The notes below the pieces were generated by a model. The model searched no databases. It had not been told where the DNA came from and saw nothing but the letters and a program-made list of their open reading frames with translations. The position numbers were made by a program, and so were the translations under genes. Positions 41,245 to 49,604 of a stretch of 64,000 bases of DNA are shown here, one piece after another; the stretch's first letter is position 1; every line of letters begins with the position of its first letter. This DNA comes from Bifidobacteriaceae bacterium (GTDB lineage Bacteria; Actinomycetota; Actinomycetes; Actinomycetales; Bifidobacteriaceae): the NCBI GenBank assembly GCA_022651005.1, contig JALCQD010000001.1, positions 558,001 to 622,000 of the forward strand, read 5' to 3'.

Positions 41245-42410
41245 TAAAGCTCCTGGCCGTACCACTCTTGGATTTGATAGCGGGCCACGGCTGCGCGGGT
41301 GGGAAGCTCAAACTCGCCATTCGCCAAGGCCATAGTGAACTCGTCGCGGCTGAACCAGCGGGCCGTATCCACTTCCACACCGTCCACGTGAATATCGGTG
41401 GTGAGCGCACGCGCCTTGAAGGCGACCATCAGCGAGCGCTGGAAGGGCCACGGTTGCGATCCTTCATAGGCGAGATCTCCGAGTGTGATACCCACTTCCT
41501 CCATGGTCTCGCGCCGCACCGCATGCTCGAGGTTCTCTCCCGCCTCCACAAAGCCGGCGGAGACAGACATCAGCTTGGGATTCTTCCATGCTTTGTTGTG
41601 CTGCAACAGGATCCTGTCTTGTGAATCCGTCACGGCCGTGATGACGGCAGGCTCGATGCGCGGGAAAAGGATCTCGCCATGGTCGGGATTGGTGCACCGC
41701 TGCGCCCAGCCCGCATTGGCCGGCGAGACGCGGGCACCGCACTGTGGGCAGAAGCGCTGGTAGGACTGCCAGTTGCTCACGGAGACAGCGCTCGTTGCGA
41801 GGCCGGCTTCAAGGGAGCTTGCGCGCGGGGCGAAGTCACGTAGATCCACCCAGTCGAACTTGCGAACAATGTCTCCGAGGAGAGAGCCAGGAAGCGGTTC
41901 GCCCGCATGGGTTCCGGGGGTAGCGTGTGATGTTGCCGATTCCTCCGCGGCCTTGAGGGCGCTCGTCGGAATGGTGAGAGAAAGATATGATTTTGCCGCG
42001 TTGCCCTGTTTCGTACCGAGAAAAACGACAAGGGGGCTTCGAAGATTCGTCGCAGATCCTGTGCCCGTCCCGGATTGCTGCGAGCGCTGTGACGCTTCGA
42101 TGAAGTCGCGCATATACGTTGCCGGGATCATCGCGAGACGCAGTTTCACAGATTCCGCCTGTGCTACCGCTCCCTGGCCGTGCGGCACTGCCACTTTGCC
42201 GCCGCTCACGAGCATGAGCTGGGCGGCAGTGTTGTTGAGAAGTTTTTTGATGAGGCCCGGATCATTGCGTCGATCCACCTCGTAGTCCACTGTTCCCTGC
42301 GACAACGGTAGGAAGGGAAGCATGCGAGTGAGAGCAAGAGGGCTGAAAGCATAGTGTTTTGCATCTTGCTGGGCCGGCGAATTGTCTTCTGTCTCATCTG
42401 AGTGCGTCAT
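41244..42410 (-). CDS. nudC: NudC-type NUDIX hydrolase (NAD+/NADH pyrophosphatase)
   Basis: A 388-residue NUDIX enzyme. A zinc ribbon (FCPQCGARVSP and RCTNPDHGEILFPR) precedes the NUDIX box GFVEAGENLEHAVRRETMEEVG, and SQPWPFQRSLM is the NADH-pyrophosphatase signature that distinguishes NudC. It would hydrolyse NAD(H) to NMN(H) and AMP and may remove NAD caps from RNA. The N-terminal domain is about 100 residues longer than in E. coli NudC. It is the sole gene between two repeat or intergenic regions. Confidence 0.9.
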   Translation of the reverse strand: MTHSDETEDNSPAQQDAKHYAFSPLALTRMLPFLPLSQGTVDYEVDRRNDPGLIKKLLNNTAAQLMLVSGGKVAVPHGQGAVAQAESVKLRLAMIPATYMRDFIEASQRSQQSGTGTGSATNLRSPLVVFLGTKQGNAAKSYLSLTIPTSALKAAEESATSHATPGTHAGEPLPGSLLGDIVRKFDWVDLRDFAPRASSLEAGLATSAVSVSNWQSYQRFCPQCGARVSPANAGWAQRCTNPDHGEILFPRIEPAVITAVTDSQDRILLQHNKAWKNPKLMSVSAGFVEAGENLEHAVRRETMEEVGITLGDLAYEGSQPWPFQRSLMVAFKARALTTDIHVDGVEVDTARWFSRDEFTMALANGEFELPTRAAVARYQIQEWYGQEL

Positions 42411-42557
42411 ATTTTGAGGTTACACCGGAGCTATTTTCGGCCAGCTTATTCCCGCAGCCTCCCTCATCGAGCCATTCAGACCCTGACATGATCCGGTAAG
42501 AAGTTCATTGAGAGTTCAGACAAGTGCCCACGTTATGAGGCAGCGAATTTGCTGCGT

Positions 42558-42779
42558 CTAGCGGGTTTTTAGCGCGCCATGAATTTTCCTGAAGATGGCC
42601 ACAACGAGATACCCCACAGCAATGATGAGAAAGAGGATTCCCAAAACCAGGAACCACCAGAGGTCTCTTCCAATATAGAAATAACAGAACAGCATGAGAG
42701 CTCCCGCAGCCACATTCTGAAGGATGAACACCCACGGCTTCCTTTTCTTTGGCGCGGTCTCAGTCGTGTCGTCACTCAT
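42558..42779 (-). CDS. Small membrane protein, third gene of overlapping operon
   Basis: A 73-residue protein with a polar, Lys-rich N-terminus (MSDDTTETAPKKRKP) and two hydrophobic helices (FILQNVAAGALMLFCYFYIG and FLVLGILFLIIAVGYLVVAIF). The ATG at 42779 overlaps the end of the upstream gene by eight bases, which argues for coupled translation. I know no family. The three genes at 42558-43532 probably form one membrane complex or are translated in fixed ratio. Confidence 0.65.
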   Translation of the reverse strand: MSDDTTETAPKKRKPWVFILQNVAAGALMLFCYFYIGRDLWWFLVLGILFLIIAVGYLVVAIFRKIHGALKTR

Positions 42780-43104
42780 GTGAGAGTCCTTTCGATTGAT
42801 GTGAATTGCGCCATTGCACCATCTTTCGCTTCTGGTATTTCTTCCATAGTCCGGCACAAAGTCCGAAAACGGCTCCGACACCAAGGCTGAAAAGTATCGT
42901 CAGCCATTGATGACGAACAAGGCTGTACACGGTTCCGAGTGAAGTCGCGCCAAGAGTCCAATACACGACGTTCAGCAAAAGTGAATCGTCTTCCCACTCA
43001 TCGTCTGAATTGCCCGAACCGTCAGAATCTTCGTAAAGGTCATCGACGACTTCAGCAGCGCTCTCATCCTTTGTATCGTCACTGTTCAGGTCTTCTTCGT
43101 TCAT
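42772..43104 (-). CDS. Small acidic membrane protein, second gene of operon
   Basis: A 110-residue protein. Residues 1-40 are strongly acidic (NEEDLNSDDTKDESAAEVVDD, DDEWEDDS) and two hydrophobic segments follow (NVVYWTLGATSLGTVYSLV and LTILFSLGVGAVFGLCAGLW), then a basic C-terminus (KKYQKRKMVQWRNSHQSKG). Its ATG overlaps the upstream stop (ATGA). No family is recognised. Base composition is poorer in GC than the neighbouring housekeeping genes. Confidence 0.65.
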   Translation of the reverse strand: MNEEDLNSDDTKDESAAEVVDDLYEDSDGSGNSDDEWEDDSLLLNVVYWTLGATSLGTVYSLVRHQWLTILFSLGVGAVFGLCAGLWKKYQKRKMVQWRNSHQSKGLSHE

Positions 43105-43532
43105 GATTCTCCATTCGCTTTGAAAATCTCCCGGCTCCAGATGTCATGAATCATCTGTTTGTTGCATTCGTCTCTTTCTTGTGGCACCTCTTGTACGAGC
43201 GAGATTGTGACGTGCTGTTTGAGAAAAGAAACTAGAGCGCCCGGAAACATTAAATGACGCGAATCTTGTCCGGTGATTTCGTCCGTATCACTATGGTTAC
43301 CAAATCGGTAGCCATAGTCAGAAACAGAAATAATCAGGGTCAGCATGATCGCATAGAACAGAACCCTCGCAATGCCTTGAACCGATGACAGAACCTGCAA
43401 CGGATTGCCATACGCCATGGTCAATAAAGACCATAAAACAAAAAATAAAAATGACTTCAAGATTCTCTTTAATTCTTTCGGAGTTTTTAAAAAACTTAGG
43501 AAGTGTTTAAAGGTCCTCACTAATTTGTTCAT
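43101..43532 (-). CDS. Small membrane protein, first gene of operon
   Basis: A 143-residue protein with a basic N-terminus (NKLVRTFKHFLSFLKTPKELKRILK), one or two hydrophobic stretches at about 28-46 and 52-70 (FLFFVLWSLLTMAYG, IARVLFYAIMLTLIISV) and a soluble C-terminal half containing QHVTISLVQEVPQERDECNKQMIHDIW. GAGGAG precedes the ATG. It leads a three-gene transcript with four- and eight-base overlaps. I do not recognise a function. A decayed response-regulator-like fragment lies directly upstream on the same strand. Confidence 0.65.
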   Translation of the reverse strand: MNKLVRTFKHFLSFLKTPKELKRILKSFLFFVLWSLLTMAYGNPLQVLSSVQGIARVLFYAIMLTLIISVSDYGYRFGNHSDTDEITGQDSRHLMFPGALVSFLKQHVTISLVQEVPQERDECNKQMIHDIWSREIFKANGES

Positions 43533-43573
43533 GAGAAAACTCCTCGAAAATTCTTAAATCATCGATATTCGTT

Positions 43574-43675
43574 TCACATTTCTCTGGCAGACTTGATCAT
43601 GATTTCAATCAAGCCTACCAGCAAATCGTTATCCACAACCGCAATTCTGGGAACCACTCTGTCATCATTGACCAT
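43574..43675 (-). pseudogene. Response-regulator N-terminal remnant
   Basis: A 33-codon open frame reads MVNDDRVVPRIAVVDNDLL and continues VGLIEIMIKSAREM before a stop. The segment RIAVVDNDLLVGLIEIMI closely matches the first strand, acidic pocket and first helix of receiver domains (typical: RVAIVDDDPLV). The phospho-acceptor Asp, the rest of the receiver and any DNA-binding domain are missing, and there is no ribosome binding site, so I read it as a truncated gene. A chance match is possible. Confidence 0.45.
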
Positions 43676-43768
43676 GGCTTGATTTTATCAATTTTTACTG
43701 AATGGGAATAATGCAGCACACTGTCTGTTGACATTTGTAGACGAAACAAAATAACAGGAAGCGCAACT

Positions 43769-45979
43769 ATGGATCACATGAAGATGACAGAACCTGATAG
43801 CCATAAGGCAGCTGCCGCAAAAGCCATGAATTCCCCGGCCCACGCCGCGGGAGACATGGTAGATACGTCCAGCACAACTTCCATGGACATGTCACACATG
43901 CATCACGATATGCCCAGCATGGATATGGGATCCATGCACGGAAGTATGCACGACATGGGCAGCATGCACAGCATGAGCGGCCATAGCATGACAGACACGT
44001 TCAAGCGTCTCTTCTGGTATTCAGTGGTTCTCGCAATCCCCACCATCGCGCTGGATCCCATGTTCGCGGAACTCCTTGGCTACCACGCGCCCACCACCCT
44101 GCCGCTGACGCTCATCCCAGCGGTACTCGGAACCGTGATGTACTTCTGGACAGGTATGCCCTTCCTCAAGGGCGCAGCCGGAGAAATCAAAAACCGCAAG
44201 CCGGGCATGATGCTGCTCATCAGCCTCGGCATCACCGTCGCATTCGTTGCCTCCTGGCTAGCAACACTCGGCGTCATCGCCTCCAGCCTCAGCTTCTGGT
44301 GGGAGCTGGCACTGCTGGTCGTCATCATGTTGGCCGGTCACTGGATCGAAATGGGCTCGGTCATGTCCACAAGCTCGGCCCTCGAATCCATCGCCTCCCT
44401 TCTGCCAGACAAGGCGCACAAAATAACCGAAAATGCATCACACACCTCGGATGGCGCCACCATCACGAACGACGTCGCCATCTCCGAGCTACGCTCCGGT
44501 GACGTCGTCATCGTGAAACCCGGCGAGGCGATTCCCGCCGACGGTACCATCGTCTCCGGCACTGCGGGCGTCAACGAATCCATGATCACCGGCGAATCCC
44601 TTCCCGTCACCCGTGCAGAAGGTGACACGGTCGTCGCCGGTTCCATTTCCACCGATTCCTCCCTGCGCGTCCGTGTCGACGCAACTGGCGATAAAACAGC
44701 TCTGTCGACGATTCGCCGCCTGATCGAGGACGCCCAGAATTCCAAGACGCCCACCCAACTGCTCGCCGACAAGGCCGCAGGCCTCTTGTTCTGGTATGCC
44801 ACCATCGCCGCCGCGCTTACGGCAGCCGTGTGGCTCGGCCTCGGCCAGCCGCAGTCCGCTCTTGAACGCGTGGTGACGGTTCTCGTCATCGCCTGCCCTC
44901 ACGCTCTGGGACTCGCCATCCCGCTCGTAGTCAGTATCGCAATGGGCGGCGCGGCGAAGAGGGGCATTCTCATCACCAAGCGCGAGGCACTGGAAACGCT
45001 GGAAGATGTGACGACTGTTGTCTTCGACAAGACCGGAACGCTCACCGAGGGCACGCCGCACGTGGTGAGTATCCGCAGCGCGACGACAACCGCTGCAACC
45101 GCTGGCGACTCGCGCATCCTCTCCCTCGCAGCAGCGGCCGAGCAGGAATCAGAGCATCCCCTCGCACGAGCCATTCTTGAGAAGGCTGCGGCAGACGGGG
45201 TCAGTGTTCCGGCCACTACCGATATTGTGTCCACTCCCGGGGTGGGCGTGAGTGCGCACGTCGGCGGCGCCCGGATTGAGGTGGGCGGCCCTGCGCTTCT
45301 TCAGTCCAGAAGCATTGACGAAGCCACGGCCGCGCAGAGTATTCCGGGCGTAGCGCACGACGACGCCACCGCTCTCTATGTTCTGGAAGACGGCTCCGTC
45401 GTCGGCAGCATCGACATCGCCGATCAGGTGCGCCCCGAGTCGGCGCAGGCCGTCAGAGAGCTTCAGTCCCGTGGTGTCACGCCCGTCATGCTTACCGGAG
45501 ATTCCGAAAAGGTGGCGGCCTCGGTTGCGAAGCAGCTGGGAATCACGCAGTATTACGCGCAGGTGCGTCCCGAAGAGAAGGACGCCGTGATTGCGAAATT
45601 GCAGGCGGACGGCGCAAAGGTCGCGATGGTGGGCGACGGCGTCAACGACGCCCCGGCACTGGCACGCGCCGACGTCGGCATTGCGATCGGCGCCGGAACC
45701 GACGTGGCCATCGATTCGGCGGACGTCGTCCTCACCGGATCCAACCCGGCGGCCGTACCGCGCGCCATCGAGCTGTCACGCCTCTCCACGCGCAAGATGC
45801 ACCAGAACCTGTGGTGGGCCGCGGGCTACAACCTCATCTCCGTGCCGCTGGCAGCCGGGGTCCTGGCTCCCGTCGGATTCACCCTGCCGATGTCAGTTGG
45901 CGCCTTCCTCATGGCGGCCTCTACGGTCATCGTGGTGATCAACGCCCGGCTGCTGAAGCGCAGTCTCAAAAGAATCTAA
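43769..45979 (+). CDS. copB: CopB-type copper/silver P-type ATPase
   Basis: A 736-residue P1B-3-type ATPase. The first 75 residues are Met/His-rich (MHHDMPSMDMGSMHGSMHDM) instead of a CxxC metal-binding domain. The membrane metal motif is C376-P-H378, typical of CopB; the catalytic motifs TGES (274-277), D420-KTGT, SEHPLARAI and GDGVNDAPAL are intact, and the last helices carry YNLISVP and MSVGAF. It would export Cu(II), Cu(I) or Ag(I). AGGAAG precedes the ATG. No metal-responsive regulator is adjacent; the next gene converges on it with a 9-bp gap. Confidence 0.9.
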   Translation: MDHMKMTEPDSHKAAAAKAMNSPAHAAGDMVDTSSTTSMDMSHMHHDMPSMDMGSMHGSMHDMGSMHSMSGHSMTDTFKRLFWYSVVLAIPTIALDPMFAELLGYHAPTTLPLTLIPAVLGTVMYFWTGMPFLKGAAGEIKNRKPGMMLLISLGITVAFVASWLATLGVIASSLSFWWELALLVVIMLAGHWIEMGSVMSTSSALESIASLLPDKAHKITENASHTSDGATITNDVAISELRSGDVVIVKPGEAIPADGTIVSGTAGVNESMITGESLPVTRAEGDTVVAGSISTDSSLRVRVDATGDKTALSTIRRLIEDAQNSKTPTQLLADKAAGLLFWYATIAAALTAAVWLGLGQPQSALERVVTVLVIACPHALGLAIPLVVSIAMGGAAKRGILITKREALETLEDVTTVVFDKTGTLTEGTPHVVSIRSATTTAATAGDSRILSLAAAAEQESEHPLARAILEKAAADGVSVPATTDIVSTPGVGVSAHVGGARIEVGGPALLQSRSIDEATAAQSIPGVAHDDATALYVLEDGSVVGSIDIADQVRPESAQAVRELQSRGVTPVMLTGDSEKVAASVAKQLGITQYYAQVRPEEKDAVIAKLQADGAKVAMVGDGVNDAPALARADVGIAIGAGTDVAIDSADVVLTGSNPAAVPRAIELSRLSTRKMHQNLWWAAGYNLISVPLAAGVLAPVGFTLPMSVGAFLMAASTVIVVINARLLKRSLKRI

Positions 45980-45988
45980 ATCGCGAAG

Positions 45989-46909
45989 CTAGGATCGCGA
46001 CGATGCCGCTGCCACACGCTCGAGTAATTCCACGAGCGCGGCGGCGGTTTTCGTCGGCTGTTCGACGGCAGTGAAGTGCCCGGCATCTGGCACTTCCACG
46101 AGGAAGGCTCGCGGTACGCCACGGACACCCGGGATGCGGGAGACGTACGGCCGCATTTTTTCGGGCGGCGAGCTGGGATCGAGTTCTCCGCTCAGCAGCA
46201 ACGTCGGCACATCGATAGTGCTCAGCACGTCCGCCTGATCGGGGCGACCCGCTGCCATCCTCTGACGCCAGGCGATGCCCTCCGGAGTTTGATCGTGAAT
46301 CCAATCGATGAACGTGGTGATGAATTCCGTGGACTTCTTGACCATGGAATCCTTGGGCCCGGGCTCGGCAAAGTGCATCACCGTGCGCCATCCCGCGCCA
46401 TCTTCGGCCTCCTGAGCCACACGCAGACGGTTTGCACGAGACTCGGCAGAATCGGCGTCCGTCTTTGAATCACAGATTCCCAAGCCGGCAACCGCCTTGG
46501 GGAAAAGGCGCTGAATCGCGAAGGCGACGTATCCGCCCATCGACAGCCCCACCCAGATTGCTTTAGAAAATCCCAGGGCGTTGAGTTGCTCCACCATCGC
46601 GGTCGCCATGTCGTCGAGCGCGTCAGGGTAGGCGCCGTCGGCAGCCACGGGCCCAAACTCCCCATGCTCAGGAACGGGAGTCGCGCCCGCGCCCGGCATC
46701 TCGAAAGCGAAAATAGGGACGCGGGAAAGATCCGGGCTTGGCGTCTCGGAGTCGGAGTTCGTTGCCGAACCAGTCGTGGGTGCTGTCAGCTGTGTCAGCG
46801 CCTCGGCGGCCGCATCCCACATGCGGTGGTCCACCGGAAATCCGTGAATCAGAATAAGCGGGACCGCGTTGCTACTGCCCGCGCGATACTGCGTGACGCC
46901 AATCTGCAT
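45989..46909 (-). CDS. Alpha/beta hydrolase
   Basis: A 306-residue alpha/beta-hydrolase-fold protein. LILIHGFPVDHRMWD contains the oxyanion-hole HG, the nucleophile elbow is GLSMGGY, the acid is in SGELDP and the His in DAGHFTAVEQP. No signal peptide, so it is cytoplasmic. An inserted Thr/Ser/Asp-rich loop (TGSATNSDSETPSPDLS) is unusual. Esterase or lactonase activity is likely but the substrate is unknown. It lies 55 bp upstream of, hence is possibly co-transcribed after, the NUDIX-like gene at 46965 on the same strand. Confidence 0.82.
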   Translation of the reverse strand: MQIGVTQYRAGSSNAVPLILIHGFPVDHRMWDAAAEALTQLTAPTTGSATNSDSETPSPDLSRVPIFAFEMPGAGATPVPEHGEFGPVAADGAYPDALDDMATAMVEQLNALGFSKAIWVGLSMGGYVAFAIQRLFPKAVAGLGICDSKTDADSAESRANRLRVAQEAEDGAGWRTVMHFAEPGPKDSMVKKSTEFITTFIDWIHDQTPEGIAWRQRMAAGRPDQADVLSTIDVPTLLLSGELDPSSPPEKMRPYVSRIPGVRGVPRAFLVEVPDAGHFTAVEQPTKTAAALVELLERVAAASSRS

Positions 46910-46964
46910 AGAATCTCCTATCAGTGCTATCGTGCTGCCGCGCTATTTCAGCGGCCATCCCACG

Positions 46965-47606
46965 CTATCTCGTGTACGCGAGCGCATCCTTGACAATGAG
47001 GCCGTGTCCGTCGGCAAAGGTGGCGAAGAACGCCTCGTCCATCTTGGTGGGCGTGACCCACTCGAGGTCCAGTGCGTCGTCCTGCGGCTTGCAGTCGCCC
47101 GCAACCGGAACGATGTAACACAGCGCAATGGCGTGCTGGCGGGCGTCGTGGAATTCGCTGAGCCCAGGCGACTGGAAGAACTCGGCCACCTTGAAAGGCT
47201 GCAGGTTCAGGGGAATAAGCGGCAGAGCCATATCCCCCAAGTCCTTGGCTACATTTCTCGCGATGGCTTCGCGCAGCGACTCGTTGAGCAGAACCCGGCC
47301 TGCGACGAGAGTCCTGTTGAACTCGGTGCTGGGTGCCACGCGCAAGAGCGTTGCGATGGAGGTGATGCGGCCGAAATCATCCACGCGCACGGGCACAATC
47401 TCAACATAAGGAATGGGCACCTTGCTGCGGATCTCGTCAATGGAGGCGGCCGACATCCATCCGGGAGGGTTGCCATTGCCACTCCCGTGGATGAAATCGT
47501 CGGGAGTGAGGTCGTCAAACGCCCCAGAACCGTTGCCGTTACTTCCATCCGCATCGAAATCGTTCGAGTCGGGTATTTCTCCGTTTAAAACTGCCATGTG
47601 CACCAT
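46965..47606 (-). CDS. Degenerate NUDIX-domain protein (DUF4916-like)
   Basis: A 213-residue protein with a Gly/Asn/Asp-rich N-terminus and a NUDIX fold. The NUDIX box region reads GRVLLNESLREAIARNVAKDLG: the GxxxxxE part is kept, but the catalytic REUxEE is replaced by RNVAKD, so hydrolase activity is doubtful. PLIPLNLQPFKVAEFFQSPG and ARQHAIALCYIVPV are further conserved-looking strands. The start may be 47606 or, three codons later, 47597. It is divergent from trxA, with a short inverted repeat between them. Confidence 0.7.
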   Translation of the reverse strand: MVHMAVLNGEIPDSNDFDADGSNGNGSGAFDDLTPDDFIHGSGNGNPPGWMSAASIDEIRSKVPIPYVEIVPVRVDDFGRITSIATLLRVAPSTEFNRTLVAGRVLLNESLREAIARNVAKDLGDMALPLIPLNLQPFKVAEFFQSPGLSEFHDARQHAIALCYIVPVAGDCKPQDDALDLEWVTPTKMDEAFFATFADGHGLIVKDALAYTR

Positions 47607-47722
47607 TATCCGTTAAATATGTGGTCTTGCCCACTCCTCAGCTGTTCGCTGAGCAAGAAGATGCTTGCTCTGAGCAATTGGTCGTGGAGAATAGTACGAG
47701 ATACGTAATGGAACCCGATATG

Positions 47723-47736
47723 TAGTAGTTCTACTA
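47723..47736. promoter_or_regulatory. Inverted repeat upstream of trxA
   Basis: TAGTAG-TT-CTACTA is a six-base inverted repeat 46 bp before the trxA start, in the divergent region with the NUDIX-like gene. It is a candidate binding site for a redox or other regulator; no regulator gene is adjacent. Confidence 0.3.
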
Positions 47737-47781
47737 TTAACCACTATCAATATCGGCTAGTTAGGCGAGAGGGAGGCTCTC

Positions 47782-48135
47782 ATGGCAACTCATGAAGTCA
47801 CATCAGACACATTCAACGACACGATCAGCAAAAATGACACTGTCCTCATTGACTTCTGGGCAACCTGGTGCGGCCCGTGCAAGGCTTTCGGCCCCGTTTA
47901 CCAAAAGGCCTCCGAGAAGTACCCGGATATGTACTTCGGCAAGATTGACGTGGACAACAACCAGGAGATCGCTTCGGCGGCCGGCATCCAGGCCATTCCG
48001 ACGCTCATGATCGCCAAGGGCGGCAAGATTGTGTACAAGCAGGCTGGCGCTCTGCGCGGCTCGGATCTTGAGAACCTCATCGAGCAGGTGCGCAACCTGG
48101 ACGAGGCAACAATCGACGCTGCCGCTGCAAAGTAA
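47782..48135 (+). CDS. trxA: Thioredoxin
   Basis: A 117-residue thioredoxin with active site W29-C30-G-P-C33 in FWATWCGPCKAFGP, the cis-Pro segment QAIPTLMI and the KIDVDNN strand. It reduces disulfides in the cytoplasm. GGGAGG precedes the ATG. The C-terminus is about ten residues longer than in E. coli and ends Ala-rich. No thioredoxin reductase gene is nearby. A hairpin at 48218-48252 probably ends its transcript. Confidence 0.95.
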   Translation: MATHEVTSDTFNDTISKNDTVLIDFWATWCGPCKAFGPVYQKASEKYPDMYFGKIDVDNNQEIASAAGIQAIPTLMIAKGGKIVYKQAGALRGSDLENLIEQVRNLDEATIDAAAAK

Positions 48136-48152
48136 GCAGACGACGAGACTCA

Positions 48153-48252
48153 GCGACTGTATAGAGGTATAGCGATATAGAGGTATAGCAGTCGCATAAT
48201 TTGACGCGGTGATGTGGGGAGGCTCGCAGATTTTCACAATTTGCGGGCCTCC
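48153..48252 (+). terminator. trxA 3' region: nested repeats and terminator hairpin
   Basis: TATAGAGGTATAGC is directly repeated at 48160 and 48176; the pair is enclosed by GCGACTG (48153) and CAGTCGC (48189). Next, GGAGGCTCGC at 48218 pairs imperfectly with GCGGGCCTCC ending 48252, followed some bases later by CTCTTTTT, a plausible terminator. The remainder up to the rpf-like start at 48493 holds no gene I can support. Confidence 0.5.
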
Positions 48253-48492
48253 TCGCGTTTGCCTCTTTTTGCGGGCGTTTCGCACTGTATATATTCGGTA
48301 TATATGCGCCTGCGCAGGTATTTGATTTGATTTGGGGCGGGGAATCGTCCTAGTCTTGAAGGAATTGTGTGCGGATGCCAGCCATCCGTGCGCGGAGTGG
48401 TGTACTCGTGCGGGTGCATCAAAGTACGCGGGATTCCGTGTGCCCAACGCCGTGCAAATGAGCTGAGGATTATTGATCTATTGAAGGAAGTT

Positions 48493-49554
48493 ATGGCTGA
48501 GCACCGCAAGAAACGATTAAGTCTGCTGAAGCGATTTTCTCGCAAGCAGGTCGTGATCGCAGCCTCCTCATTTGTCGCAGCAACGTTGCTGATCGGCAGT
48601 GGAGTCGCAAGCGCGCAGATGTACCGCTCGAATGACAGCGTTGCCGTCAAGCAAATTACTTCGTATTCAGCAACAGATAAGGCCGATTCCGATTACTTCA
48701 CGGCAGCCTCTCGTGATCAGGTGCGTTCCGCACAGACGAACCTGAAGAACGGCCGCGGCGGCTCGGATTCCTCCACCTCATATATCAAGGTGGTTATCAA
48801 CGGCAAGTCCGAGCTCGTGTTCGGCTCCGGGTTCACCACCGTCAAGTCAGTGCTCGAGCAGGGCAACATCACGCTCGAAGACACCGACACCGTTTCACCG
48901 TCGCTGTCCACAAAGGTGAGCGAGTCCACGGTGATCACCATCAACCGTGCCGACACCACCGTTGAGACCACAACGCAGAAGATCGCGTACAACACCATCA
49001 CCAAGAAGGATTCCAGCCTCGCCAAGGGAACAACCAAGGTCCAGACCAAGGGCGTCGCCGGTGAGATGGTGAGTACAAACCTCGTTCAGGTGGTGGGTGG
49101 CAAGACCATTTCCTCCAACACTTTGGCATCCTGGGTCAAGAAGACCCCTGTCAACAAGGTGATTCTGGTGGGCACGAAGGTTGCCGCTGCTTCCTCGTCG
49201 GCCTCTTCCGGTTCGTCGTCATCTTCTTCTTCCTCCTCCGACTACGGCACCACCACCCCGGTGGGAACCGCGCAGTCCATTGCGCACAAGAAGGTTCTCG
49301 CCAAGGGCTGGAGCGAGTCCGAGTTCACCTGCCTTGTGAAGCTGTGGCAGAAGGAATCCGGCTGGCGCACCAATGCGCACAACGCTTCCTCCGGCGCACA
49401 CGGCATTCCGCAAGCACTCCCCGGTTCCAAGATGGGTGCCGGCTGGCAGTCGGACGCCAACGTGCAGATCACGTGGGGCATCAACTACATTGCCGGTCGC
49501 TACTCCACTCCTTGCGGCGCCTGGGGCCACTCCCAGTCGGTGGGCTGGTATTAA
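48493..49554 (+). CDS. Rpf/G5-domain cell-wall lytic protein
   Basis: A 353-residue secreted protein. The signal peptide (residues 1-36, ending GVASA) follows a basic stretch. Residues about 85-150 form a DUF348 (ubiquitin-like) domain with KVVINGKSELVFGSGFTTVKSVL, then a G5-like domain (ETTTQKIAYNTITKKDSSLAKGTTKVQTKGVAGE), a Ser-rich linker and a C-terminal lysozyme-like domain LVKLWQKESGWRTNAHN with the catalytic Glu. This is the layout of resuscitation-promoting factors and related transglycosylases. GAAGGAAG before ATG 48493 decides the start. A terminator follows at 49576. Confidence 0.88.
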   Translation: MAEHRKKRLSLLKRFSRKQVVIAASSFVAATLLIGSGVASAQMYRSNDSVAVKQITSYSATDKADSDYFTAASRDQVRSAQTNLKNGRGGSDSSTSYIKVVINGKSELVFGSGFTTVKSVLEQGNITLEDTDTVSPSLSTKVSESTVITINRADTTVETTTQKIAYNTITKKDSSLAKGTTKVQTKGVAGEMVSTNLVQVVGGKTISSNTLASWVKKTPVNKVILVGTKVAAASSSASSGSSSSSSSSSDYGTTTPVGTAQSIAHKKVLAKGWSESEFTCLVKLWQKESGWRTNAHNASSGAHGIPQALPGSKMGAGWQSDANVQITWGINYIAGRYSTPCGAWGHSQSVGWY

Positions 49555-49575
49555 ACCTCAGCTTTATTTCCACGG

Positions 49576-49603
49576 TGCCCGGCAGATACTGTCGGGCATT
49601 TTT
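49576..49603 (+). terminator. Terminator of the Rpf-like gene
   Basis: TGCCCG at 49576 pairs with CGGGCA at 49593-49598 and is followed by TTTTT, a standard intrinsic terminator. Confidence 0.75.
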
Positions 49604-49604
49604 A

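Noticed and set aside
43629..43637. TTATCCACA, a DnaA-box consensus sequence.
   Set aside because: It is a single copy inside the response-regulator remnant, with no dnaA, dnaN or AT-rich unwinding region nearby.
48253..48492. A possible ydaO/c-di-AMP-type riboswitch before the Rpf-like gene.
   Set aside because: Such riboswitches occur upstream of rpf genes in Actinobacteria, but I could not find the conserved core or matching stems here.
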